A stretch of 64,000 bases of DNA from Bradyrhizobium sp. CB2312 (GTDB taxonomy: Bacteria > Pseudomonadota > Alphaproteobacteria > Rhizobiales > Xanthobacteraceae), in contig NZ_CP121668.1 in the NCBI RefSeq assembly GCF_029714425.1, forward strand, positions 8,143,501 to 8,207,500. The letters are read 5' to 3'. Position 1 is the first letter of the stretch; every line of letters starts with the position of its first letter. The translations under genes and the position numbers were made by a program. The notes under the pieces are model-generated. The model was not told the DNA's origin. It saw only the letters and a list, made by a program, of their open reading frames with translations, and searched no databases. Below, piece after piece: positions 29,578 through 38,579 of the stretch.

Positions 29578-29799
29578 CGGTCGAGGTGGTTGCGATCTCC
29601 TTCCAGAGCGCGTGGATGTCGCAGCGCCGATACGCCGTCTCGACTGCGCATGGTACCCGCCGGCGGATTAGCGACCGGGTTCGGCGATTAAGCCGCAGTA
29701 GCTCCTCGTTCTTACAGAAATTCCTTAAGCTCAGCGAATTTTCAACGCGTTAATTGGGTGCTCTTTACAAATTACGACCAATTGGGGAGAGGAAAAGGC
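29578..29799 (+). promoter_or_regulatory. Conserved leader, copy C, before a dead binding-protein gene
   Basis: This is a close copy of 42560-42778. Shared words in order are GGTTGCGA.TCTCCTTC, TCGACTGCGC.TGGTA, TTAAGCCGCAG, CAGA..TTCC, TTTTCA.CGC.TTAAT/TTTAT and GGGGAGAGGAAAAGGCATG. The short CCTGGG-TGT-CCCAGG dyad of copy B has decayed here. It leads into the truncated binding-protein gene at 29800. Confidence 0.68.
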
Positions 29800-30130
29800 A
29801 TGATTGTCGTGCGTGTTCTTGCGGCCGCGTGTGGTCTGCTCGCGCTCAATGCAATGGTCTCTGCAGAAACCAAGGATACGCTTGTCGCTGCGCTTGGGGC
29901 GGAAGCCACAATGCTTGATCCAAAAAGGTACTCCGCCGGCGTCGATCACTACTTCATCGGGCAAATGTTTGAGCAGCTGATCCGCTTCGATCCGGACCTG
30001 AAGATGGTCAACTGGCTGGCCGAATCCTGAGCGATCGAGGGAATGTCGGACAACCCGATCATCGGCGGGCATTTCCGACAGGCGCCTTGGCGCGAGATCT
30101 TTGGATCCCTGAGCCGCTCGTAGGGGAATT
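29800..30130 (+). pseudogene. Dipeptide-type binding protein, N-terminal remnant
   Basis: A near-copy of the first 77 residues of the intact gene at 42779: MIVVRVLAAACGLLALNAMV, TLVAALGAEATMLDPKRYSA, then LIRFDPDLKMVNWLAES and a stop (TGA for the Trp codon of the intact copy). A few more recognisable residues follow (AIEGMSDNPII), then a stretch matching the LRDPKISR region out of order. Over 400 residues are missing. Confidence 0.88.
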
Positions 30131-30194
30131 CGAACTCACCCGAGGTCAATGATTGCCGTTGCGGAACTTGCCCCCTTTACGGATGGTGCAGGCG

Positions 30195-30900
30195 GGCGTT
30201 CCCATCACTCGATCCTGTTCGCGCTATCCAAACTTCCTCGTCGACCTGTCCTACAGCATCATCGATCTAAGGATCCCGCCCGTGAGTGCAATCTCGGCAC
30301 CAACTCTTGTTACTGCCGTGGGGGACACGACCCGCGGACGTTTCTGATCCGTTTCCGGCTGAAGGGCAGGTCGTGGATTCCGATTCTGATCCTGTTGCTG
30401 ATCATTGCCGCAGCTATCGGGGCGGAGACAACACCCAACGCCCTGAACCTGGCGTTTCGGCCGCCGTGCTGACAAGCTCGCGGCAGCTACGGATATTTGC
30501 TCTCACCGACAATCTCGGTCGAGACGTCTTCTCGTACATCATCGCCGGCTCGCGGGTATCCGCTATCGTCGCCCTCTAGCGATCGTATCATCGCGGGATA
30601 CTTCGGATACTTCGGCAGCATCATTTGATGCAGTGATCATCCGCATTGCCGAAATCATGATGGCGATCCCCCGGTCCCGCGCTAATAGCGCTGACCTTTT
30701 CCGCAGCAATGGATCCCGGTCTTTCCGCGGTCGTCATCGTTATCATGCTCACCTATTAAACCTGGCAGCGCCGCATCATCTGCAGCGAGATCCTGTCGTT
30801 GCGCGAGCGGGATTACGTGGCATTCGCCAAAGTCGCCCGCTCACGATCGTCTTCCGGCACCTCCTGCCAAACAGCTTCAACTCACTTCGGGTTCTGACGA
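30195..30900 (+). pseudogene. Remnant of dipeptide-type permeases (DppB end and DppC)
   Basis: Near 30235 the last residues of a DppB-like permease are visible (NFLVDLSYSIIDLRI). The start of a DppC-like permease follows near 30282: VSAISAPTLVTAV, FLIRFRLKGRSWIPILILLL, then LTDNLGRDVFSYIIAGSRVS near 30505 and SEILSLRERDYVAFAKVA near 30785. These match the intact genes at 44371 and 45282 piece by piece with frameshifts and stops. Most of DppB is deleted. Confidence 0.85.
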
Positions 30901-30904
30901 GGCG

Positions 30905-31316
30905 GCCGATCGGCCGGGCGGTGAACTTCGGCGGCAAGAGCCTCGGCAGGATGTCAAGGCACGAGACTAAGGCGCTCCTTCGGGATCCGTACGCCTCCCT
31001 TAAGCCGTGCTTAACGGTGCGCAGATCATACGGAGCCGACTACGAGCGCGACCACGCGAGGTTGAACGCACGATTGACCGAGCTTCTGGAGGCCGTCGAG
31101 CTGTCGCCATCCGCCGCTGACCTCTGCCTGCACGAATTCTCCGGCGGACAGCGGCAGCGTAACGTCATTGCGCGTGCTCTCAATCCGCTCATCATCTTCA
31201 CGATGGACCGCTCGCGGCGCTCGACGTGTCGGTCCTCGGCGCAGCTAGCGAAGACCAGATCCCACCCTCACCAAATCCACATGCGACGTATTCATAGAGT
31301 CGTGCTGCAATATTAG
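30905..31316 (+). pseudogene. Dipeptide-type ABC ATPase (DppF-like) remnant
   Basis: An open stretch reads FGGKSLGRMSRHETKALLRD, then PYASLKPCLTVRRSYGADYE, ELLEAVELSPSAADLCLHEF and SGGQRQRNVIARALNPLIIF. It matches the middle of the intact gene at 47167 from its FDGKSLEEMSRKEIK block on. The Walker A half is missing, about 10 residues are gone around the Q-loop, and the Walker B Asp-Glu has become MDRSRR. The neighbouring DppD gene is wholly deleted. Confidence 0.88.
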
Positions 31317-32142
31317 TCTGGCGGATGCGACCCGGTACTGATCTGGTTTCCGCGGCCGAGTGACAATGAATCCCGTACTCGCCGACCTGTCGTGCTCAGC
31401 GCGTCGTCGCGACCGATACACGTGCCGTGATCAATACATGACAAAGATCGACTGACGCGGCCGTCAGTCTTGCTTCGGCCGCGAACTATCTTAGTTCGCA
31501 TTCCTGTTTGACCCGTTCGACGTTCGGGCGCTGCCGCCATTACGACCTTGGTGTGATCCAGAACGGGTTCGCGACGTTTGGACGCACTGGGCTAGACCTT
31601 GCAACGGAAGAGCCATGCGCGCCTTCGAATATGGCGAGGGAGCGTACGACTGCAGGACTATACGGCTCGAATGGCGTTCGCTCTGCGTGAGCAAAAAAAT
31701 ATAGGCTGCACGCAGAACTGTCAGCAGTTTCGAGCTTAAGGGCGAAAGGCCGATCGCTCAATCTCGCGAGAAGCTCTTGCCGCGCGGTCATGAATTCCAC
31801 GGCGCTAGACTAGGGGAGATCGGTTTCAAAGCCGGTGCTTGCGATTGTCAGCTCCGCCTGCAAGTTTGGGTAGCTTGAGCTGTTCTTCGAGGAGTTATAA
31901 CCCGTATCGGGTACTCGCTAGAAGACGCCGAACTTCAATTCGCACGAGCGTATCATATCGGTCGATCAAGCCCGGAGTTAATGTCGTGCTCGTGACAAAG
32001 AAAGCGGGCGCGCGGCCGAATCGAAATCAGAATTGCGGCGAAGCATTGGAGAAATGTGGCTTAGGGGCAATGCAAGTTAGCGTAATCCGATAGTGGGCTG
32101 TATGCAGGTAGCCGTTGGGGCAATCGACCACATGGAGGGATC
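31317..32142. other. Unassigned, probably eroded DNA
   Basis: About 820 bases without a recognised gene. It contains a 20-base perfect dyad at 31450-31469 (listed separately). Short frames on both strands show no known motif. Confidence 0.35.
31450..31469. repeat. Perfect inverted repeat
   Basis: GACTGACG and CGTCAGTC flank a 4-base loop (CGGC). No T-run follows, so it is not a standard terminator. It may be an operator or the scar of a mobile element. Confidence 0.5.
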
Positions 32143-32613
32143 ATGAACGGTTCGGAAAGTCTGGCGAGAATGCTGGTTGCGGGCAAGGTGGACGTGTTTT
32201 TCACCAATCCCGGTACTTCGGATATGCACTCCGTATCCGCGCTCGATCGCTTCGAGAGCGTGACCGGTCTGTTCGACGGCCTCGTGACCGGTGCCGCCGA
32301 CGGCGACCACCGCATAAAGGGAGCGCCTGCGTCGATGCGACAATGGGATTGCCAATCTTCATACCACCAGGAAGGGCAAGTCCGGTATCGGGTTAGGTGC
32401 ACACGTCGCCCGACGCGCGATCAGTGGCGCGCGACGGCGCCGCCGCGATAGAGGCGGGGCGGCATCGCCACGGCAGATCGTGATCCTGCGAGCGGACACC
32501 GCCTCGAGTGATGTCGACGGCGTCGCTGAAGTCGGCGCGATCTCGCACCAGCCGAGATATCGGCGTCGGCTCGTCGACGGCGTGGCAAAGAATCTCAAAC
32601 GTTGGGAGTGCAC
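32143..32613 (+). pseudogene. Thiamine-diphosphate enzyme (acetolactate-synthase-like), truncated
   Basis: The frame opens MNGSESLARMLVAGKVDVFF then TNPGTSDMHSVSALDRFESV and GLFDGLVTGAADGDHRIKG. This is the N-terminal pyrimidine-binding region of the acetolactate synthase superfamily, with the catalytic-Glu equivalent lost or shifted. After about residue 65 the sequence scrambles. A piece like the later part of the family, IVILRADTASSDVDGVAE, lies near 32480. Most of the usual 520 or so residues are missing. Confidence 0.68.
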
Positions 32614-33435
32614 ATGTTAGGACGGGTCCAAGGAAAGGTCGCGCTGGTGACGGGCGGCGCGTCGGGCATTGGGGCTGCGATCGTGGAACTGCTGTCGCAG
32701 GAGGGCGCGACGGTCGTCGCGACCGACATCAACGAGATGAACGGACCTGAAATCGTCACGCGCCTGAAGAAGGCCGGTCGCGAAGTGAGCTTTCTCGTGC
32801 AGGACGTCACAAGTGAGGAGCGCTGGATCGAAGTCGTAGCCGAGATCGGCAAGCGCCATGGTCGGCTCGACGTGATGGTGTCCAATGCGGGGATCGGCAT
32901 CGGCGTGCCCTCGATTGTCCACATGTCGCTGCAGGATTGGCGCCGGCAGACCGCGATTAATATGGACGGCGTCTTCCTGTCGGTGAAGCATTCTTTGCCG
33001 CTGATGCGCAAGCATGGCGGCGGCTCGATCATCATGATGTCGTCGATCGCTGGCCTGCGTGGTTCGGCAAATCTCGCCGGCTACTCCGCGACGAAAGGCG
33101 GTGTGCGGCTGTTCGCCAAGTCGATCGCAATGGAGTGCGCGCAAGTTGGCGATGGCATCCGCGTCAATTCTGTGCACCCCGGTATCATCGATACGCCTAT
33201 CTGGGGCAAGATCCCGACCGGCGCTCCTGGCACCGGCCAGAACGCGCCGATCGGTCCGGAGGAGCGTGCAAGAGTCGTGGCGCCGCTTGGTCGTGCCGGG
33301 CAGGCAATCGATATCGCGCAAGGCGTGCTGTATCTAGCCTCGGATGCGTCACGGTATACGACCGGCACCGAACTCGTCATCGACGGCGGCATCAACGCCG
33401 GCGGTGTGGTGCGAGCGCAAGCCGCGGCTTGCTAG
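32614..33435 (+). CDS. Short-chain dehydrogenase/reductase
   Basis: A classical SDR of 273 residues. The cofactor site is ALVTGGASGIGAAIVELLSQ near residue 10, with an acidic residue after beta-2 (VVATDINEMNGP) that favours NAD. The NAG block is VMVSNAGIGIGVPS, the Ser site is IIMMSSIAGLRGSANLAGYS, and the active-site pair is GYSATKGG. An end like TGTELVIDGGINAGG is standard. The ATG at 32614 has GGGAG 8 bases upstream; a TTG at 32602 is less likely. It lies just upstream of the E1 genes, so it may reduce or oxidise a hydroxyketone such as acetoin (inference). Confidence 0.9.
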   Translation: MLGRVQGKVALVTGGASGIGAAIVELLSQEGATVVATDINEMNGPEIVTRLKKAGREVSFLVQDVTSEERWIEVVAEIGKRHGRLDVMVSNAGIGIGVPSIVHMSLQDWRRQTAINMDGVFLSVKHSLPLMRKHGGGSIIMMSSIAGLRGSANLAGYSATKGGVRLFAKSIAMECAQVGDGIRVNSVHPGIIDTPIWGKIPTGAPGTGQNAPIGPEERARVVAPLGRAGQAIDIAQGVLYLASDASRYTTGTELVIDGGINAGGVVRAQAAAC

Positions 33436-33489
33436 TGACCTGCCACTGCGTATTTCCTCCAGAAGGAGTTAGAGTCGGGCCCGAAGAAG

Positions 33490-33572
33490 GACGGACGAAT
33501 GAATGAGCAAGGTTCACGAAAGAGCAGATTATCGCGGTATTGAAGGCGCATGAGGCTGGGGGCGAAGACCGA
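33490..33572 (+). pseudogene. IS3-family OrfA fragment
   Basis: With small frame corrections the DNA reads KSRFT-EQIIAVLKAHEAGAKT, the start of OrfA in rhizobial IS3-group elements (KKSRFTEEQIIAVLKEHEAG). It stops abruptly near 33572. It lies between the SDR and the E1 alpha gene and may have carried a promoter there. Confidence 0.6.
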
Positions 33573-33646
33573 ATTGAATCAAGAGGACCTGCGGTATGCC
33601 GTCCCGGGCGGCATCTTTTACTTCGATATTGGAGCAACTTTGGATC

Positions 33647-34663
33647 ATGCAGTTGAACGGTGATCAGAAACTAGAGGCCTATCGGCTGATGCTGCGCATC
33701 CGTCGATTTGAAGAAGAGGGTATGCGCCAGTTCAAAGCTGGGAAGATCCCAGGTTCCTTCCACGCGAGCGTGGGTCAGGAGGCCGCTATCGTCGGGGCAT
33801 GTCTCCCGCTTCGGGACGATGACGCCGTGACTGGAACTCATCGTTCGCACGGTCATCCGATCGGGAAGGGCGCCCATCTGGACGCGCTCATGGCTGAATT
33901 GATGGGAAAGGAGGGCGGCATTTGCAAGGGGCGCGGAGGTTCGATGCACCTTGCAGACAGATCGGTCGGGATCATCAGCGAATCGGCCATCGTGGGAGGG
34001 GGCATTCCTCTCGCCACAGGCTGCGCGTTCAGCGCCAAGGTGCGAGGCGTCGATCAGGTTACTCTTTGCTTTTTCGGCGATGGAGCGGTTAACGAGGGCA
34101 CCTTCCATGAGAGTCTCAACATGGCATCGCTCTGGAAGCTACCGGTCATCTATCTTTGCGAGAACAACGGCTATGCAGTTTCTACCTCGGTAGCGCAAAG
34201 CCACGGGCAGCCGGACATCGCGCTGCGGGCGGCGGGCTACGGCATGCCAGGCGTTAAGGTTGACGGGCAGGACGTGAGCGCCGTCTACGAAGCCGCAGCG
34301 CAGGCCGTCACGCGAGCACGCGTGGGCGATGGGCCAACTCTCATAGTGGCTGAGACCTATCGGTTCGATGAGCACAGCTTCGGCATGGTGATTTCGGGGC
34401 CGCCGTACCGGCCGACCGAAGAAGTCGAGCGATACAAGCGCGAGCGAGATCCGATTGTACTCTATCGCAGCGAGTTGCTGAAACAGGGTGTCGACGACAA
34501 TATCTTAACAGCGATCGAAGAAGATGTCATCGACGCCGTAAAGCAGGCTGTAGAATTTGCCTTGTCCAGTCCAACGCCTTGTCCGGACACTTTGGCCGAC
34601 TACATGTTTAGTTCGCCGCTTCCGGACCATTACAGCTCCGTCAATGGGCTGGAGAGGAATTAG
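33647..34663 (+). CDS. 2-oxoacid/acetoin dehydrogenase E1 component, alpha subunit
   Basis: A thiamine-diphosphate E1 alpha of 338 residues in the pyruvate/acetoin dehydrogenase family. The ThDP motif begins GDGAVNEGTFHESLNMASLW near residue 144 and ends LCENNGYAVST (GDG...NN). The phosphorylation-loop-like region HRSHGHPIGKG and GRGGSMHLAD are also present. The start MQLNGDQK at 33647 is where similarity begins; the frame extends to 33596. The stop is 5 bases before the beta gene. The locus keeps alpha and beta intact but E2 is truncated and no E3 is present, so partners would have to come from elsewhere. Confidence 0.9.
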   Translation: MQLNGDQKLEAYRLMLRIRRFEEEGMRQFKAGKIPGSFHASVGQEAAIVGACLPLRDDDAVTGTHRSHGHPIGKGAHLDALMAELMGKEGGICKGRGGSMHLADRSVGIISESAIVGGGIPLATGCAFSAKVRGVDQVTLCFFGDGAVNEGTFHESLNMASLWKLPVIYLCENNGYAVSTSVAQSHGQPDIALRAAGYGMPGVKVDGQDVSAVYEAAAQAVTRARVGDGPTLIVAETYRFDEHSFGMVISGPPYRPTEEVERYKRERDPIVLYRSELLKQGVDDNILTAIEEDVIDAVKQAVEFALSSPTPCPDTLADYMFSSPLPDHYSSVNGLERN

Positions 34664-34668
34664 TCGAC

Positions 34669-35670
34669 ATGCAAACCGACGCCCAGAAACTTGCCGTGGC
34701 GCCCAGCACCTATGTTCTGATGAGCTATCTTGAAGCCATCCTACAGGCGCAGATAGAGGAAATGGAGCTCGATGAGCGCGTCATCCTCATGGGAGAGGAC
34801 ATTTCGGTGTATGGCGGCGGCAAACTCGTCGAACTATTCGGGACAAATCGAATTTGGAACACACCGATCTCAGAAGGCAGTTTTACCGGCGTCGCGGTCG
34901 GCGCCGCCATCAACGGGTTGCGTCCGATCGTAGACCTAACAATTGCGAGTTTCGTTTATCTGGCCTCGGACCAGATCATCAATCAGGCCTCAAAGTTACG
35001 ATACATGACAGGAGGTCAGATCGACGTTCCAATCGTGGTTCGCGCCTGTATGTACTCGATGAAGTCGCTGGCAGCCCAGCATGCTGACCGACCTTATACG
35101 TTCTTCATGAACGTGCCGGGCCTTAAGATCATCAGCCCGACCAGCCCCGCAGATATCAAGGGGCTTTTGAAATCGGCCATTCGCGACGGCGATCCTGTAC
35201 TCGTCTTCGAAGACGCCCGCCTATGGCCGCTCAAGGGAAATGTGCCCACAGATCCGAAACACATAATCCCGATTGGCAAGGCGGATATGAAACGCGAGGG
35301 AACAGACGTAACGCTCATCGCCGTTGCCGGCGCCATTCGGCCGACGATGCAAGCTGTCGACGCGCTCGCCAAGCAAGGCATTTCGGTCGAAGTCATTGAC
35401 CCACGTACGTTGAAGCCGCTCGACCATGAGGCGTTCAAGAAATCGGTCGCGAAGACCGGAAGGCTTGTAATCGTTGAGGACGCGCACCCTGTCTGCAACG
35501 TCGGAAGTGAAATCGCAGCTGTGATGGTGGAAGAGGCTTTCGATTTATTGAAGCGACCCATCCTGCGCCTGAGCGCTCCGGACATTCACGTGCCCTTCAG
35601 TCCGTCCCTTGAGAACGACTTCTACCCGACGACGGAGCGCATTGTGGCTGCCGTACGGCGGCTGCTCTGA
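34669..35670 (+). CDS. 2-oxoacid/acetoin dehydrogenase E1 component, beta subunit
   Basis: E1 beta of 333 residues. Family landmarks are ERVILMGEDISVYGGGKLVE, NTPISEGSFTGVAVGAAING with the catalytic Glu, SKLRYMTGGQIDVPIVVRAC, and the C-terminal transketolase block VEVIDPRTLKPLDHEAFKKS. It forms the alpha2-beta2 decarboxylase with the preceding gene. It is intact. It starts 5 bases after the alpha stop and ends 35 bases before the E2 remnant. Confidence 0.92.
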   Translation: MQTDAQKLAVAPSTYVLMSYLEAILQAQIEEMELDERVILMGEDISVYGGGKLVELFGTNRIWNTPISEGSFTGVAVGAAINGLRPIVDLTIASFVYLASDQIINQASKLRYMTGGQIDVPIVVRACMYSMKSLAAQHADRPYTFFMNVPGLKIISPTSPADIKGLLKSAIRDGDPVLVFEDARLWPLKGNVPTDPKHIIPIGKADMKREGTDVTLIAVAGAIRPTMQAVDALAKQGISVEVIDPRTLKPLDHEAFKKSVAKTGRLVIVEDAHPVCNVGSEIAAVMVEEAFDLLKRPILRLSAPDIHVPFSPSLENDFYPTTERIVAAVRRLL

Positions 35671-35705
35671 GATCCTCGAAGACTCTGAATAGAATGGAAG
35701 TAAAG

Positions 35706-36160
35706 ATGCCGACAGACATCATTTTACCCTCCAGTGGAATGGGTATTGAGGAAGCTACGATCGTTCGATGGTTGAAAAACATCGGAGATAAGGTCAGGGA
35801 GGGCGAAATCATCGTCGAAGTTGAGACCGCCAAGGCCGCTGTAGATATCGAAGCGCCGGTGACCGGCATATTGACGACGATCGTCGCGCCGGAAGGTGTG
35901 ACGATCGAGATCAACGCGGTCATTGGACACCCCTTCACCGAGAATCCACTGACGCCGTTGCGGAAAGCCATCTCCGCCCGGATGACACATGCAAACCAGA
36001 CAATTCCTCACTTTCGTCTAGTTTCTAACATCGACGTTGATGCTCTCTTGCATTGGCGCACAGCGACAAATGCTGGGAATCCGACGAAAACACTATGGTC
36101 TCATCAAGGCGCTTGCTGGCGCAAGGCCCGTCACCGGCGATAGCCGACACGCGGCAGCGG
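35706..36160 (+). pseudogene. Dihydrolipoyl acyltransferase (E2), truncated
   Basis: An intact lipoyl domain (MPTDIILPSSGMGIEEATIV, with lipoyl-Lys in VEVETAKAAVDIEAPVTG) is followed directly by the first part of the catalytic domain (LTPLRKAISARMTHANQTIP, HFRLVSNIDVDALLHW). The E3-binding domain and linkers between them are absent. After about residue 120 the frame shifts; GLIKALAGA is visible near 36095 in another frame. The remaining roughly 180 residues with the catalytic His are gone. The start at 35706 has GGAAG 6 bases upstream; 35694 is an alternative. Confidence 0.78.
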
Positions 36161-36181
36161 GGAAGAAGCAAGGAGGTCTTC

Positions 36182-37006
36182 ATGCATAAGGTGGTGGTGA
36201 ATGGCGCGGCGATCCCGGTAATCGGGCTTGGGACCTGGACGCTCAAGGGCGAGGTGTGCTCGGAATTGGTCGCGAACTCGCTTTCGCTCGGCTATCGCCA
36301 TCTCGACACCGCATCGACCTACGACAACGAGAGCGCAGTGGGCGAGGGACTGCGATTCTCCGGCGTGCCGCGCGACGACGTCTTCGTCACAACCAAAGTT
36401 TGGGATATCGCTCCCGGAGACCTGGAGCGATCGGCCGAGGAGAGCCTGAAGCGCCTTGGTCTCGAGACGGTCGACCTGCTGCTGATCCACTGGCCGAACT
36501 CGGAAATTCCGTTGGCGGGATCCATCAAGGCGCTGAACGCGGTTCGCGATTCCGGCATGACGCGGCACATTGGCGTGTCGAACTTCCCCACCGCGATACT
36601 CGCGGAGGCGGTTCGCCTGTCGGATGCCCCCCTTGCCGCTAACCAAGTAGAGTATCATCCATTTCTTGACCAGACCAGGGTCCATGCGGCCTGCCGAGCG
36701 GCCGGCATGGCCATGGTTGCGTATGCTCCGCTCGGTCGCGGCGAAGCGTTGTTCGAACAAGCGGCGATCACGGATGCCGCCAAGCGGCACGGCAAAACCC
36801 CGCCACAGATCGTTCTTCGATGGCACGTGCAGCAGGAAGGCGTGGTCGCCATTCCGCGCACCGAGCGCAATGAGAGGCTGGCTGAAAACCTCGATTTGTT
36901 CGATTTCGAGCTTTCCGGAGAGGAGATGTCCGCGATCTCGGGGCTCCGGCCGCGCAACCTACGCATCTACGATCCCGATTACTCGCCGCAATGGGACGAA
37001 GGATGA
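36182..37006 (+). CDS. Aldo/keto reductase
   Basis: A NADPH-dependent carbonyl reductase of 274 residues, with an AKR5-like bacterial layout. The catalytic tetrad is visible: Asp and Tyr in HLDTASTYDNESAVGEGL, Lys in VFVTTKVWDI, His in DLLLIHWPNSE. The cofactor-binding end contains VVAIPRTERNERLAENLDLF. AGGAGG lies 7 bases before the ATG at 36182, which settles the start; the frame is open to 36053 across the E2 remnant. It could reduce a 2-oxo or diketo compound linked to the E1 locus, but many substrates are possible. Confidence 0.92.
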   Translation: MHKVVVNGAAIPVIGLGTWTLKGEVCSELVANSLSLGYRHLDTASTYDNESAVGEGLRFSGVPRDDVFVTTKVWDIAPGDLERSAEESLKRLGLETVDLLLIHWPNSEIPLAGSIKALNAVRDSGMTRHIGVSNFPTAILAEAVRLSDAPLAANQVEYHPFLDQTRVHAACRAAGMAMVAYAPLGRGEALFEQAAITDAAKRHGKTPPQIVLRWHVQQEGVVAIPRTERNERLAENLDLFDFELSGEEMSAISGLRPRNLRIYDPDYSPQWDEG

Positions 37007-37089
37007 GCCTACTTAGTGTTCTGTCCCGCAAATTCGTAGCATATTTTTGGGTCTGTTTCAGGTATCCCGAGCGAAGAAGATAGCCGATG

Positions 37090-37545
37090 TGCACCGGACC
37101 CCGTAAGGCGATCCTAACGATTTCCAGCGAAGAAAGCGCGCAGACTGACGGCCATTGATCGCCCTTGCTCCCTGGGGCCGACGCTGCGAGCCAAGATCGT
37201 GCTGACCTGCGAACGTGGGGCGAGCAACATAGTCGTGGCGACGTGGCTTGGTGCCTTCCACCATACGATCAGCAGATGGCGCAATCGCTTCAATCGCATG
37301 GAGGATCGCTACGACGAGATGAGTGCCGGCAGGCCACGCACGGTCGGGCGAGGCCGTGGCCGAGCTGATCACTAAGACACTCGCTCGCAAGCCCAAAGTC
37401 GCGCCCCATTGGAGCATCCGCGTCATTTCAAACGAGATGGGAATTGCCAAAAGCACGGCTTATCGCCTGTTCCAACTCTTCGGCCTCGAACGAGCACTTG
37501 GTCCACGTAAGCCTAAAGGCAAGCCCTTTGATCGCTTCATCGAGT
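37090..37545 (+). pseudogene. IS630-type transposase remnant, N-terminal part
   Basis: In shifting frames the DNA reads TCERGASNIVVATWLGAFHH then RWRNRFNRMEDRYDEMSAGR, and LITKTLARKPKVAPHWSIRV then GIAKSTAYRLFQLFGLERAL. These are the helix-turn-helix repeats of IS630-like transposases. It breaks off near 37545 before any catalytic residue, where an opposite-strand IS630 fragment takes over. Confidence 0.7.
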
Positions 37546-37920
37546 ACCATCGCTGGACCGTGCCCGACAGGCGCAGGCCTGCGACGAAGAAGTTATCTTC
37601 CATTGGACCGCACGGGATGCAGGCCCCGCAGCCGCGGAGCTCGCGCCGCGTCATGTTGGTCGACGCACATGTCTCGTGAACGAATATGTGCTTGTCAGGA
37701 TGACGCCAATCTCGTCCTCGAGATCCCATTCTTCTCGTTTATCCGGGACGTGCGGCCGCTCTTGCTCGGTGGTGTATACAGTCTTTTTTGAGCATGATCT
37801 TGCGACGCTGGAGAAAGCGCGACAACGCGGAGACGCTGAAAGTGTATTCGTCGGCGGCGATTCCGCCTTCAGCTCCTCCGATGTGATCTTCCCCCAACAA
37901 GTGGACGGGTTTTAAGCGCC
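37500..37920 (-). pseudogene. IS630-type transposase remnant, reverse strand
   Basis: On the minus strand the DNA reads TTEQERPHVPDKREEWDLED, then FVHETCASTNMTRRELRGCG (the DET catalytic block, here HET) and GPMEDNFFVAGLRLSGTVQR. These fit the central part of the IS630 subgroup with VFLDETWASTNMTRRYGR. It is frameshifted and truncated at both ends, with the catalytic Asp changed to His. Confidence 0.68.
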
Positions 37921-37984
37921 TTTTAGCTCCATTTCGATCGGAGGATATATCCGATGGCGGAATGGAGCCGGGTTCGGTTGTACA

Positions 37985-38572
37985 ATAAGACTCAAGAACG
38001 CCCACAAAACCGTTCTTCGCGAGGTTCTTTATCGATTTCATCCCTGGTTTGGTCGCCGAGTTTGCTTTCATGGAACGGTCGGGAAGGCTGATGATGTCGC
38101 TTTCCGCTGCTCTCTGGATGGATCGCAAGCGGATCGATGGTTGGAGGTTCCAGCATGGATGTTCGATCGGGCAGCATGCCCTGACGCCGAGCTTTTGGCA
38201 GCTCAGCCGTTTGTCAGCATCGATGCACTTGCGGCGCTCTCTGCGCTTGTCGATCTGGCGTTGAAGGGTCGAACGCCATCAGCTGCCCTGCTTTCTGGCG
38301 CATCCAGAGCCTCTCACGACCAGAATCGGGGAGCGACTCATGTCACGCCAGACGGCAATGCCAGGGAGCGGATACCGACACAATCGACAACCGCGGCCGC
38401 AGCCGCAGATGGATCTGTTCGGGAGTGGCCTGTCAAACGGCGCCATCGGCGCGCCCGCGTGGCTGGAGTTGCCGGCGGAAGCCCGGGAGGCCCTCACGGG
38501 CCTAATGACGCAGTTGATCCTCGACCATGCTGCGAGGACAGCAACGCTGCCCGCGAAGGAGGTCGATCATGA
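37985..38572 (+). CDS. Putative recombinase-associated protein, start unclear
   Basis: An open frame reads VLREVLYRFHPWFGRRVCFH, DVAFRCSLDGSQADRWLEVP, AWMFDRAACPDAELLAAQPF and VSIDALAALSALVDLALKGR, then a low-complexity Ala/Arg tail. The first 110 residues look like real protein resembling small proteins encoded before large serine recombinases in rhizobial elements (DUF5372-like layout; weak recollection). No ATG or good ribosome site lies in frame at the proper place, so the start may be lost. It overlaps the next small gene in another frame. Confidence 0.42.
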   Translation: MRLKNAHKTVLREVLYRFHPWFGRRVCFHGTVGKADDVAFRCSLDGSQADRWLEVPAWMFDRAACPDAELLAAQPFVSIDALAALSALVDLALKGRTPSAALLSGASRASHDQNRGATHVTPDGNARERIPTQSTTAAAAADGSVREWPVKRRHRRARVAGVAGGSPGGPHGPNDAVDPRPCCEDSNAAREGGRS

Positions 38573-38579
38573 TCTCTGA
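38340..38579 (+). CDS. Small protein encoded ahead of serine recombinase
   Basis: A 79-residue frame, MSRQTAMPGSGYRHNRQPRP then PQMDLFGSGLSNGAIGAPAW, LELPAEAREALTGLMTQLIL and DHAARTATLPAKEVDHDL. The MDLFG...PAWLELPAEAREALT block resembles small proteins commonly found just before large serine recombinases in rhizobia. It overlaps the start of the recombinase by 11 bases, which suggests coupled translation. Function is unknown; an accessory role in recombination is a guess. Confidence 0.6.
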   Translation: MSRQTAMPGSGYRHNRQPRPQPQMDLFGSGLSNGAIGAPAWLELPAEAREALTGLMTQLILDHAARTATLPAKEVDHDL

